A stretch of 13,752 nucleotides of DNA from CAZCYE01 sp964502775 (GTDB lineage: Bacteria; Actinomycetota; Acidimicrobiia; IMCC26256; PALSA-555), in assembly GCA_964502775.1 (NCBI GenBank), contig CAZCYE010000041.1, forward strand, positions 1 to 13,752. Direction: 5' to 3'. Numbering within the stretch: the stretch's first letter is position 1; each line of letters opens with the position of its first letter. The notes beneath the pieces were generated by a model. The model saw only the letters and a program-made list of their open reading frames with translations, searched no databases and had not been told where the DNA came from. Positions 6,764-12,553 of the stretch are shown here, in pieces. The position numbers were made by a program, and so were the translations under genes.

Positions 6764-8141
6764 AGGGCGGATGCGTGGCGAGACCGGGGAAGTGGTCCAC
6801 GTCGCGGAGCTGGGGGAACCGACGCCACCACGTACCCGCGACGACCAGCGTGGCGGCACCGCCGATGACGACGGCTGCCGCCGGGCCGAACGCCTGGCCG
6901 GCGACGCCGGATTCGAACGCGCCCAGCTCGTTGGAGGCACCGATGAAGACGTTCTCCACCGCCATCACCCGGCCCCGCATGCGGGGAGGGGTGACGAGCG
7001 GCACGAGGGTGGCGCGGATGAACACGCTCACGGCGTCGGCGCCCGACAGCACCGCCAGTGCGATGAACGCCACCGTGAAGCTGGTGGTCAGCCCCAGCGC
7101 GATCGTGGCGACGCCGAAGACCGCCACCGAGACGAGCAGCTTGCGCCCGACTCGTCGGCTGAGCGGGCGCCACGCGAGCGCGAGCGTGATCAGTGCGGCG
7201 CCGATTCCCGTCGCGGCGCGCAACCATCCGAGGCCCACCGCGTCCACTCCGAGTCGCTTCTCGGCGATCGCGGGCAGCAGCGCCACCGCTCCGCCGAACA
7301 GCACGGCGAACAGGTCGAGCGAGATCGCCCCGAGGAGCACCGGCTCCCGGCGCACGAAGCGCAGGCCCTGCAGGGCTTCGGGGAAGCGCGCCCGGGCGGG
7401 GGGCACGGCCTCCACGCCCGTCACCGGCTCGAGCGCCGCCTCCTCGGTCGCGGCGCCGATGACCTCCGCGGGGGTCCACGCGGCCTCGGTCGGCACCGCC
7501 AGGGCCGACGGATGCAACCGCACGAACATCAGGGCCGCGGCACCGATCACGAGCAGCATCGCCACGAACACGAACGGGAGGCTCACGTCGACGGTGTAGA
7601 GGACACCCCCGATCACCGGCCCGGCGATGGCCGAGACCTGCCCGGTGGCCGAGCGTCGCACGGTGATCCACGGCAGCGTCTCCGGGGGAACGACGTCGGC
7701 GAGCAGCGCCCTAATGGGAGGCGCGGCGAACGCGCGCGCGGTCCCGAACCCGAGCACGAGCGCGAAGATCGGCACGACCGACGTCGCACCGGTGCTCGCG
7801 TACCAGGCGAGCCCCGCGGCGGCGGCCGCCTCCCCGAGCTCGCCCGCGGCCCCGAGGCGGCGCCGGTCGAGGCGGTCGGCCAGGCTGCCGGTGACGAGCA
7901 CGAGCAGGGCGGCCGGGGCGAACTCGATCAAGCCGAGGAACCCGAGATCGAGCTCGCGGCCCGTGAAGTCGAAGACCTGCTTGCCCAGCACCGTGGTGAG
8001 CGCGAACAGCGACACCGACGAGCAGAGGGTGGCGACCATGACGGCCACCACCGAGGCCGTCCAGGTGCCGCGCACGGCAGTGGATCGCGCAGTGGATCGC
8101 GCAGTGGGTCGCGGTGTGGCGCGCACCCACTTCCACCTCAC
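6756..8141 (-). CDS. MFS transporter, multidrug/siderophore exporter type (MFS_3-like)
   Basis: 461 residues with about twelve hydrophobic segments in two halves, the major facilitator layout. A motif A-like loop, GSLADRLDRRRL (85-96), follows the second helix, and PPRMRGRVMAVEN lies in the second half; both are typical of the EntS/MFS_3 exporter branch. A hydrophilic Ala/Glu/Pro-rich loop (about 210-260) separates the halves. The substrate cannot be told from sequence. I chose GTG 8141 because TAGGGT on the minus strand lies 6 nt upstream, the leaderless arrangement found at other starts here. GTG 8126, with a GAGGTGG-like site before it, is the alternative. The N-terminus holds an odd (ARST) repeat from a 12-bp DNA repeat. 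It is divergent from dapC, 69 bp apart, with no functional link evident. Confidence 0.9.
   Translation of the reverse strand: MRWKWVRATPRPTARSTARSTAVRGTWTASVVAVMVATLCSSVSLFALTTVLGKQVFDFTGRELDLGFLGLIEFAPAALLVLVTGSLADRLDRRRLGAAGELGEAAAAAGLAWYASTGATSVVPIFALVLGFGTARAFAAPPIRALLADVVPPETLPWITVRRSATGQVSAIAGPVIGGVLYTVDVSLPFVFVAMLLVIGAAALMFVRLHPSALAVPTEAAWTPAEVIGAATEEAALEPVTGVEAVPPARARFPEALQGLRFVRREPVLLGAISLDLFAVLFGGAVALLPAIAEKRLGVDAVGLGWLRAATGIGAALITLALAWRPLSRRVGRKLLVSVAVFGVATIALGLTTSFTVAFIALAVLSGADAVSVFIRATLVPLVTPPRMRGRVMAVENVFIGASNELGAFESGVAGQAFGPAAAVVIGGAATLVVAGTWWRRFPQLRDVDHFPGLATHPPSE
8077..8112. repeat. 12-bp tandem repeat, three copies, in the MFS N-terminus
   Basis: GCAGTGGATCGC is repeated at 8077-8088 and 8089-8100, with a third copy at 8101-8112 differing at one base (GGGTCGC). 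The period is a multiple of three, so a change in copy number would keep the frame. On the minus strand it encodes ARST units near residues 10-22 of the MFS protein, before the first helix. If the true start were GTG 8126 the repeat would still be coding. Confidence 0.85.
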
Positions 8142-8147
8142 TGCCGG

Positions 8148-8153
8148 ACCCTA
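8148..8153 (-). promoter_or_regulatory. Leaderless -10 element for the MFS gene
   Basis: On the minus strand TAGGGT lies 6 nt before GTG 8141. It fits TANNNT and argues for that start over GTG 8126. The intergenic region shared with dapC is only 69 bp, so the two -10 elements (here and at 8198-8203) face apart and any regulator bound between them could affect both. Confidence 0.45.
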
Positions 8154-8197
8154 CCGACCGGCTGTCGTGCATGGGCGTCCATTGCACGCGCCGCCGG

Positions 8198-8203
8198 TAG
8201 CCT
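8198..8203 (+). promoter_or_regulatory. Leaderless -10 element for dapC
   Basis: TAGCCT lies 7 nt before ATG 8211. It has the same hexamer and spacing as the element before lexA. No Shine-Dalgarno site is present between it and the ATG, and there is no clear -35 at the expected distance. Confidence 0.55.
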
Positions 8204-8210
8204 GCGGCCC

Positions 8211-9410
8211 ATGGCGATGCCCCCGGGGGGGGCCGGCTTCGTGCCACCTCCGTATCCCCACGACCGGCTCGCGGCGACCGCCGCCGTGGCCGAGCAGATC
8301 CCGGGCGGGATGGTCGACTGCTCGGTGGGCTCACCGGTGGACCCGATGCCCGCGTTCGTGGTGGAGGCGCTGCTCGCCGCGGCGCCGGGTGCGACCGAGT
8401 ACCCCAAGACGATCGGCACCCGCGAGTTCCGGGATGGCGCCGCGGGGTGGATCCTCCGGCGTTTCGGCGTGCGCGTGGATCCCGGCGCGGTGATGGCCTG
8501 TGTCGGGACCAAGGAGCTCGTGGCCAGCCTGGGGCGCCTGCTCTCCTTGCGCGACCCGCACCGTGACACCGTGCTGTACCCGGCGATCTCGTACCCCACG
8601 TACGCGATGGGCGCCACCCTGGCGGGCCTGCGTGCGGTTCCGGTCCCCGTCGATGCCCGGTGGCGGCTCGACCTCGACCGCGTGTCCGAGCAGGACGCGG
8701 CGCGGGCACTGCTGTTGTGGTGCAACGACCCGTCGAACCCCACCGGTGCGGGTGCGAGTCCCGACGAGATGCGGGCCACCGTCGAATGGGCCCGCCATCG
8801 CGGCGTCATCGTGGCGAGCGACGAGTGCTACGCCGAGTTCACGTTCGGCGACGACGGTCGTCCGGCACCACCGGTCACGGCCCTGCACGCCGGTGATGAC
8901 CACGTGCTCGCCCTGCACTCCCTGTCGAAGCGCTCGAACATGGCCGGGCTGCGGGCGGGCTTCGTGGCCGGGGATCCGGCGCTGGTCACCTATCTCGGTG
9001 AGGTGCGCAAGCACGCGGGGCTCATCGTCCCCTCGCCGGTGCAGGCCGCGGCCGCGGCGGCGCTGCGCGACGACACCCACGTCGAGGCCCAGCGCGCCCG
9101 GTATGCGGCCCGCCGGAAGCGCCTGCTCCCGGCGTTCGAGGCCCTGGGCCTCGTGCACGACGGGGGACCGTCGACCTTCTACCTCTGGCTGCGGGACGCG
9201 GCGACCGAGCGGGGTGGTTGGGCGGTCACCACGTGGCTCGCCGAGCACGGGGTGCTGGTGGCCCCCGGAGATCTCTACGGCGAGTCAAGCGCCGAGCACG
9301 TTCGGGTCGCGCTCACGGTCACCGATGCCAAGGTGGACACCCTCATGGCGCGCCTGGAGGAGGCGGGCGCCGCGGATGTGGCGCGCCCGTCAGGGATGGC
9401 ACGCGGATGA
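8211..9410 (+). CDS. dapC: Succinyldiaminopimelate transaminase DapC (PLP class I/II aminotransferase)
   Basis: DapC transaminates N-succinyl-L-2-amino-6-ketopimelate with glutamate in the succinylase lysine/DAP route. The protein has 399 residues and the fold-type I pattern: PISYPTYAMGATLAGL-like substrate loop (YPAISYPTYAMG), WCNDPSNPTGA, SDECYAEF, and the Schiff-base lysine K240 in SLSKRSNMAGLRAGF. Related aminotransferases share all of these; the next gene being dapD, overlapping by ATGA at 9407-9410, is what makes DapC the best call. I chose ATG 8211 because a TAGCCT -10 lies 7 nt upstream; ATG 8217 is possible. The fifth to seventh codons contain a C5G8 homopolymer run (8220-8232), which could be slippage-prone. 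The frame is open far upstream, but that is a shadow of the MFS gene. Confidence 0.92.
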   Translation: MAMPPGGAGFVPPPYPHDRLAATAAVAEQIPGGMVDCSVGSPVDPMPAFVVEALLAAAPGATEYPKTIGTREFRDGAAGWILRRFGVRVDPGAVMACVGTKELVASLGRLLSLRDPHRDTVLYPAISYPTYAMGATLAGLRAVPVPVDARWRLDLDRVSEQDAARALLLWCNDPSNPTGAGASPDEMRATVEWARHRGVIVASDECYAEFTFGDDGRPAPPVTALHAGDDHVLALHSLSKRSNMAGLRAGFVAGDPALVTYLGEVRKHAGLIVPSPVQAAAAAALRDDTHVEAQRARYAARRKRLLPAFEALGLVHDGGPSTFYLWLRDAATERGGWAVTTWLAEHGVLVAPGDLYGESSAEHVRVALTVTDAKVDTLMARLEEAGAADVARPSGMARG

Positions 9411-10237
9411 GCAGCCTCGAGGCTCGGATCGCGGCGCTCTGGGAGGGTCGTGACGACCTGGGGAGCGTGATGCCCGAGGCGGACGCCCGCGCGGCCGTCG
9501 ACGAGGCGATCGATCTCCTCGACCGGGGTGAGGCACGCGTCGCCGAGGTGGCCGCCGGTGAGGTGGTCGTGCACGAATGGCTCAAGCAGGCGATCCTGTT
9601 GCTGTTCCGCCTCTCGGTCATGGAGACGATCGAGCTCGGCCCCTTCGAGTACGCCGACAAGATCCCGCTCAAGCACGACTACGCCGGCGCCGGCGTGCGG
9701 GCCGTGCCCGGCGCGTCGGCGCGGCGCGGCGCGTACCTCGGTCGGGGTGTGGTGCTCATGCCGAGCTACGTGAACATCGGGGCGTACGTGGGTGCCGACA
9801 CGATGGTCGACACCTGGGCCACGGTGGGCTCGTGCGCCCAGATCGGGGAGCGGGTGCACCTGTCGGGCGGAGTGGGGATCGGTGGTGTGCTCGAGCCCCC
9901 GCAGGCGGCGCCGGTGATCGTGGGTGACGACGTGACGATCGGCAGCCGGTCGATGGTCACCCAGGGCGCCCGAGTGGGGAACGGCGCGGTGCTGGGCGAG
10001 GGTGTGATCCTCAACCCCGGGATCCCGGTGATCGACGCCGAGACCGGCGAGGAGGTGAGCCGTGGGATCGTCCCGCCCTGGTGCATCGTGGTGCAGGCGA
10101 TGCGGTCACGCCGGTTCGCGGGGGGCGAGTTCTATCTGCCGTGTGCGCTGATCATCCGGCGGCTCACCGAGGGGGAGCGGGCCGACAAGGCTGGACTCAA
10201 CGACATCCTGCGCGACCACGGCGTGGTCACCGGTTGA
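9407..10237 (+). CDS. dapD: Tetrahydrodipicolinate N-succinyltransferase DapD (E. coli type)
   Basis: DapD succinylates tetrahydrodipicolinate with succinyl-CoA, the step before DapC. The 276 residues align along the length with E. coli DapD (274): WLKQAILLLFRL, the stretch VLMPSYVNIGAYV, TMVDTWATVGSCAQIG (D135 matching the E. coli catalytic Asp), VHLSGGVGIGGVLEPPQA, and the left-handed beta-helix repeats V-I-V-G-D-D-V-T-I-G. The actinobacterial-type DapD known from mycobacteria is a different, longer subfamily, so this version is unexpected in this gene neighbourhood. The ATG overlaps the dapC stop (ATGA), and AGGGA lies about 10 nt upstream. Only 10 bp separate its stop from the convergent VOC gene. 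Two weak hairpins (10214-10228, 10229-10243) span the end. Confidence 0.96.
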   Translation: MSSLEARIAALWEGRDDLGSVMPEADARAAVDEAIDLLDRGEARVAEVAAGEVVVHEWLKQAILLLFRLSVMETIELGPFEYADKIPLKHDYAGAGVRAVPGASARRGAYLGRGVVLMPSYVNIGAYVGADTMVDTWATVGSCAQIGERVHLSGGVGIGGVLEPPQAAPVIVGDDVTIGSRSMVTQGARVGNGAVLGEGVILNPGIPVIDAETGEEVSRGIVPPWCIVVQAMRSRRFAGGEFYLPCALIIRRLTEGERADKAGLNDILRDHGVVTG

Positions 10238-10247
10238 CCCGGTCGAC

Positions 10248-10679
10248 TCAGGGCAACTCGATCAGCCCGGCCGCGTCCAGCGGGAAGCTGGGGTTGTGCG
10301 CAGCCTCCCAGACGTGGCCGTCGAGATCGGCGAAGTAGCCGACGTAGCCGCCCCAGTCGGTGTGGTGGCCTCTGCGAGTGATCCTCGCGCCGGCCGCCTC
10401 GGCCGCGGCGAGCAGCGCGTCCACCTCGGCCGGCGTGGCCACGTTCACCGCCAACGTGATGCCGCCGAACCCGTCGCCGGGCACCTCGCCCAGACCGGCG
10501 TCCGTCGTCAGTGAGTGCGCCCCGTAGAGGGCGAGCACACACCCCGAGCCGTGAAGGAAGGTGACCGTAGGCTGGGAAGCGGGCGACGCCCTCCAGCCGA
10601 GCTGCTCGTAGAACCGGGTGGCCGAAGCGACATCGGCGACGCCGAGCGTCACGAGGTTGATCCGGGCCGGAAGACTCAC
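10248..10679 (-). CDS. VOC-family (glyoxalase/bleomycin resistance fold) protein
   Basis: 143 residues from GTG 10679, which lies 4 nt after the lexA stop; a longer frame would run into lexA and is not needed. The two beta-alpha-beta-beta-beta modules are visible: ARINLVTLGVADVASATRFYEQLGW opens the first, and ITLAVNVATPAEVDALLAAAEAAG opens the second, which ends in GYFADLDGHVWEAAHNPSF. The Glu in HVWEAA is at the usual metal-ligand position of the second module. VOC proteins include glyoxalases, dioxygenases and antibiotic-binding proteins; the substrate cannot be told. Its position suggests co-transcription with lexA and so possible SOS induction. It is convergent with dapD. Confidence 0.88.
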   Translation of the reverse strand: MSLPARINLVTLGVADVASATRFYEQLGWRASPASQPTVTFLHGSGCVLALYGAHSLTTDAGLGEVPGDGFGGITLAVNVATPAEVDALLAAAEAAGARITRRGHHTDWGGYVGYFADLDGHVWEAAHNPSFPLDAAGLIELP

Positions 10680-10683
10680 GACC

Positions 10684-11310
10684 TCAGAGGCGGCGCAGGA
10701 CGGTGACGACCTTGCCGTAGATCGTGACCTCACCGGGGGCGAAGGGCATCTCGTCCATCGCCCGGTTCTCGGGCCTCAGCACGACCTTGCCCCGGCGGTG
10801 CACGAACGTCTTCACCGTGGCCTCCTCGCCGGGAATGCCCGCGACCACCACGTCGCCCGACTCGGCGGTCGGTTGGTGGCGCACGACCACGTAGTCACCT
10901 TCGAAGATGCCTGCCTCGACCATCGAGTCGCCCCGCACGCGGAGCATGAACAGCTCACCGCTGCCCGTGAAGTCCTCGGGTAGCGGCACCGTCTCCTCGA
11001 TGTTCTCGACCGCGAGGACGCCGGTGCCCGCGGCCACGTCGCCGACGAGGGGAACGTGGCGCACCGGGCGACGTTCGACCGCCGCGCCCGAGCTGGCCTC
11101 GAAGTGGATCTCGATGGCCCGGGGCTTGCTGGGGTCCCGGTGGATGAAACCCTTGTCCTGCAGGGCCGTGAGATGGGCGTGCACGGTCGAGCTCGACGAC
11201 AGCCCCACGGCCTCACCGATCTCCCGCACGCTCGGAGGGAACCCCCGCTCGCGAACCTCGGCGTCGATGAACTCGAGGACCTGGCGCTGACGAGGGGTGA
11301 GCTCCGGCAT
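10684..11310 (-). CDS. lexA: SOS repressor LexA
   Basis: LexA represses the SOS regulon and cleaves itself when RecA filaments form. 208 residues. The winged helix-turn-helix is at about 1-65: LTPRQRQVLEFI, then PPSVREIGEAVGLSSSSTVHAHL with the recognition helix, then ALQDKGFIHRDPSKPRAIE. The peptidase domain has the cleavage site A94-G95 (DVAAGTG), the nucleophile S129 (RGDSM) and the general base K167 (EEATVKTF), so it should be cleavable. The start is ATG 11310 with TAGCCT 7 nt upstream. SOS boxes lie in its -35/-10 spacer and over its -35, indicating autoregulation. It is divergent from the LysM gene and followed by a VOC gene. Confidence 0.98.
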   Translation of the reverse strand: MPELTPRQRQVLEFIDAEVRERGFPPSVREIGEAVGLSSSSTVHAHLTALQDKGFIHRDPSKPRAIEIHFEASSGAAVERRPVRHVPLVGDVAAGTGVLAVENIEETVPLPEDFTGSGELFMLRVRGDSMVEAGIFEGDYVVVRHQPTAESGDVVVAGIPGEEATVKTFVHRRGKVVLRPENRAMDEMPFAPGEVTIYGKVVTVLRRL

Positions 11311-11317
11311 GCCGTCG

Positions 11318-11347
11318 AGGCTACCACGATCAGGTGTTCGGGGGCAA
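11318..11347 (-). promoter_or_regulatory. lexA promoter, leaderless
   Basis: On the minus strand TTGCCC (11342-11347), an 18-bp spacer and TAGCCT (11318-11323) form the promoter; the -10 ends 7 nt before the ATG, so the transcript should start at or next to it. SOS-like boxes occupy the spacer (11327-11340) and overlap the -35 (11345-11358), as expected for LexA autorepression. Confidence 0.55.
11327..11340. promoter_or_regulatory. Degenerate SOS box 1 (lexA spacer)
   Basis: CGATCAGGTGTTCG, read on the other strand CGAACACCTGATCG. One half-site (CGAAC) is perfect and the other has GATCG for GTTCG. It lies between the lexA -35 and -10 elements, so it is a likely weak LexA site. Confidence 0.55.
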
Positions 11348-11358
11348 ACACCCGTTCG
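11345..11358. promoter_or_regulatory. Degenerate SOS box 2 (lexA -35)
   Basis: CAAACACCCGTTCG. The right half GTTCG is perfect; the left half is CAAAC for CGAAC. It begins 18 bp from box 1 and overlaps the lexA -35. Confidence 0.5.
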
Positions 11359-11377
11359 AAAGTGCTTGACTCGGGCA

Positions 11378-11391
11378 CGAACGCGTGTTCT
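11378..11391. promoter_or_regulatory. SOS box 3 (LysM promoter)
   Basis: CGAACGCGTGTTCT fits the Gram-positive/actinobacterial CGAAC-N4-GTTCG pattern with one mismatch at the last base. It lies just upstream of a TATACC -10-like hexamer (11394-11399) for the LysM gene. Confidence 0.75.
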
Positions 11392-11393
11392 CC

Positions 11394-11399
11394 TATACC
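11394..11399 (+). promoter_or_regulatory. Probable -10 element of the LysM gene
   Basis: TATACC lies between SOS boxes 3 and 4. The nearest -35-like word, TTGACT (11366-11371), is 22 bp away, too far for a standard promoter, so the -35 is unclear. The start would be near 11406, giving a leader of about 120 nt. Confidence 0.4.
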
Positions 11400-11413
11400 C
11401 GAACGGCTGTTCG
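11400..11413. promoter_or_regulatory. SOS box 4 (LysM transcription start)
   Basis: CGAACGGCTGTTCG matches CGAAC-N4-GTTCG exactly. It begins 22 bp from box 3 (two helical turns) and covers the expected transcript start of the LysM gene, an ideal place for repression. Confidence 0.8.
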
Positions 11414-11486
11414 CCCAGTCCCGGGGGCGATCCCGGGGACGGCCCGCATAGATGTCACACCCCCGTGGTTCCTTGGGCACCACGGC

Positions 11487-11516
11487 AACAGAGCCGGCAG
11501 GAACAGAGCCGGCAGG
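11487..11516. repeat. 15-bp perfect tandem duplication before the LysM gene
   Basis: AACAGAGCCGGCAGG occurs twice in direct succession (11487-11501, 11502-11516), followed by ACAG as the start of a third copy. It ends 11 nt before the ATG, so the second copy supplies the AGG of the likely ribosome-binding site (AGGA at 11514-11517). Confidence 0.85.
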
Positions 11517-11527
11517 ACAGATCAGGA

Positions 11528-11947
11528 ATGAGCGAAGCGATGGCAGCTGTCACGACCATCCCCGGCATCGGCTTCCGGCCGCGCCCTCCGGCGCATCCGG
11601 TCGCCCCGCGCGACGCCACCTCGCGCGGTCGCCGGACGTCCCCCGCGACCTACCGACGCCGACGCATTGCTGCGGTGCTGTTGGCGGTCGGCGTCGTGGT
11701 CGTGGCAGCTCAGGCGGGTGACGCGCTCGGGGGTTCCACCCTCGCGACCCCCGAGCGCCGCCCTGCCTCCTCTTCGTCGTCGGGGCCGACGGTCACCGAG
11801 GTCGTGGTGCGCCCGGGCGACACGCTGTGGGCGATCGCCGAGCGCCTCGCGCCCGCCGAGGACCCGCGTCCCGTCGTCGATGCGATCATCGAGGCCCGCG
11901 GCCCTGCGCCCCTGGAACCGGGCGAGACGATCCTCTGGCCCCGCTGA
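11528..11947 (+). CDS. LysM-domain membrane protein, likely SOS cell-division suppressor
   Basis: 139 residues. A basic N-terminal segment (1-46, ending YRRRR) precedes one transmembrane helix (about 47-64), a Ser/Pro-rich linker (70-90) and a C-terminal LysM domain (91-137) with VVRPGDTLWAIAERL at its start and LEPGETILWPR at its end. LysM binds peptidoglycan, so the domain should face outward. The layout and the place between divergent lexA and nrdR match Rv2719c of M. tuberculosis and DivS of corynebacteria, and by analogy YneA of Bacillus, damage-induced proteins that stop division. Two good SOS boxes lie over its promoter region. ATG 11528 has AGGA 10 nt upstream; ATG 11540 is an alternative. 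Sequence identity to those proteins is not judged here; the function is inferred from layout and context. Confidence 0.88.
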   Translation: MSEAMAAVTTIPGIGFRPRPPAHPVAPRDATSRGRRTSPATYRRRRIAAVLLAVGVVVVAAQAGDALGGSTLATPERRPASSSSSGPTVTEVVVRPGDTLWAIAERLAPAEDPRPVVDAIIEARGPAPLEPGETILWPR

Positions 11948-11959
11948 TCGCGGCGGCAG

Positions 11960-11977
11960 GGCGGGCCTGAGCCCGCC
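11960..11977. terminator. Hairpin between the LysM gene and nrdR
   Basis: GGCGGGC (11960-11966), loop CTGA, GCCCGCC (11971-11977): a perfect 7-bp GC stem 12 nt after the LysM stop. It has no U tract. It could end the SOS transcript or partly insulate nrdR, whose own -10 follows 3 nt later. Confidence 0.4.
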
Positions 11978-11980
11978 GGT

Positions 11981-11986
11981 TACCGT
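11981..11986 (+). promoter_or_regulatory. Leaderless -10 element for nrdR
   Basis: TACCGT lies 6 nt before GTG 11993 and fits TANNNT. No Shine-Dalgarno site is present, and the hairpin just upstream is consistent with nrdR having its own start of transcription. Confidence 0.45.
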
Positions 11987-11992
11987 GGCGCG

Positions 11993-12472
11993 GTGCGCTG
12001 CCCGTACTGCCAAGCCGATGACGACAAGGTCGTCGACTCCCGGCCCGCCGAGGACGCAGGAACGGTGCGCCGGCGCCGGGAGTGCCTCGCGTGTGGCCGG
12101 CGCTTCACCACCCACGAACGCGTGGTGGAGCTGGGCCTCATGGTCGTGAAGCGCGCGGGGATCAAGGAGCCCTTCGAGCGGTCCAAGCTCCTCGCGGGGA
12201 TCGAGCGGGCGGTGGCCGGGAGCGCGGTCGACCCGGTCTCGGTGGATGCGCTCGCGGCCGAGGTGGAGGAGGAGGCGCGAGCCGCCGGGCCGGAGGTCAC
12301 GAGCGAGATGGTCGGCCTCGCGGTCCTCGAGCGCCTCCGGGTGCTCGACGAGGTCTCGTACCTGCGCTACGCGTCGGTCTACAAGGGCTTCGAGGTGGTC
12401 GCCGACTTCGAGCGCGAAGTGGGTGATCTGCGCAAGACGACCGCCCCGAAGCGCCGGGCGGGGCGGCGCTGA
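11993..12472 (+). CDS. nrdR: Transcriptional repressor NrdR
   Basis: NrdR senses ATP/dATP and represses ribonucleotide reductase genes by binding paired NrdR boxes. 159 residues, the usual size. The zinc ribbon has C3, C6, C31 and C34 (MRCPYC and ECLACGRRFTT), and the ATP-cone spans about 49-139 with VVKRAGIKEPFERSKLLAGI and LRVLDEVSYLRYASVYKGF. The GTG start is the only sensible one, as MRCPYC is the conserved N-terminus. A basic tail (KRRAGRR) ends it. It lies between the SOS division gene and nrdJ, and nrdJ, 255 bp on, is its most likely target. The lexA-LysM-nrdR order is also seen in mycobacteria and corynebacteria. Confidence 0.97.
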   Translation: MRCPYCQADDDKVVDSRPAEDAGTVRRRRECLACGRRFTTHERVVELGLMVVKRAGIKEPFERSKLLAGIERAVAGSAVDPVSVDALAAEVEEEARAAGPEVTSEMVGLAVLERLRVLDEVSYLRYASVYKGFEVVADFEREVGDLRKTTAPKRRAGRR

Positions 12473-12523
12473 TCCTGCCCGAGGCCTAGACGTGACTGAG
12501 GCGGGTGGGGCTGAAGTTGACGG

Positions 12524-12553
12524 TTGACACCAGTGGAATTCCAGTGGTGTAAT
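12524..12553 (+). promoter_or_regulatory. nrdJ promoter
   Basis: A consensus TTGACA (12524-12529), an 18-bp spacer and TGTAAT (12548-12553) make the strongest promoter in the window, in a local AT-richer patch. The transcript would start near 12560, leaving a leader of about 168 nt before nrdJ. The spacer is almost filled by a palindrome, annotated separately. Confidence 0.75.
12527..12550. promoter_or_regulatory. 24-bp near-palindromic operator within the nrdJ promoter
   Basis: The arms ACACCAGTGGAA and TTCCAGTGGTGT are inverted repeats about the GAATTC centre with one mismatched pair (12533/12544, G opposite G). It overlaps the -35, fills the spacer and touches the -10. It can also be read as two direct CCAGTGG copies 11 bp apart. 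A second small palindrome GTGTAATACAC (12546-12556 region, around the -10) follows. A repressor bound here would block RNA polymerase. NrdR is the obvious candidate, but the arm spacing does not match the 16-bp NrdR box as I remember it (acaCwAtATaTwGtgt). Confidence 0.7.

Noticed and set aside
8112..8141. GTG 8126 as the MFS start, with a GAGGTGG-like Shine-Dalgarno site
   Set aside because: GTG 8141 has a -10 hexamer 6 nt upstream like other genes here; the alternative remains possible and changes only five residues.
6771..8210. Long open frame on the plus strand continuous with dapC
   Set aside because: It is antisense to the MFS gene, has low-complexity Arg/Gly/His composition typical of high-GC shadow frames, and the DapC domain begins only after ATG 8211.
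10214..10243. Terminator hairpins at the end of dapD
   Set aside because: The stems are only 6 and 5 bp and mostly within the coding region; too weak to annotate, though the 10-bp convergent gap must hold some termination signal.
11366..11399. TTGACT with TATACC as a standard promoter for the LysM gene
   Set aside because: The 22-bp spacer is too long for normal sigma-70 use, so only the -10 was kept, with low confidence.
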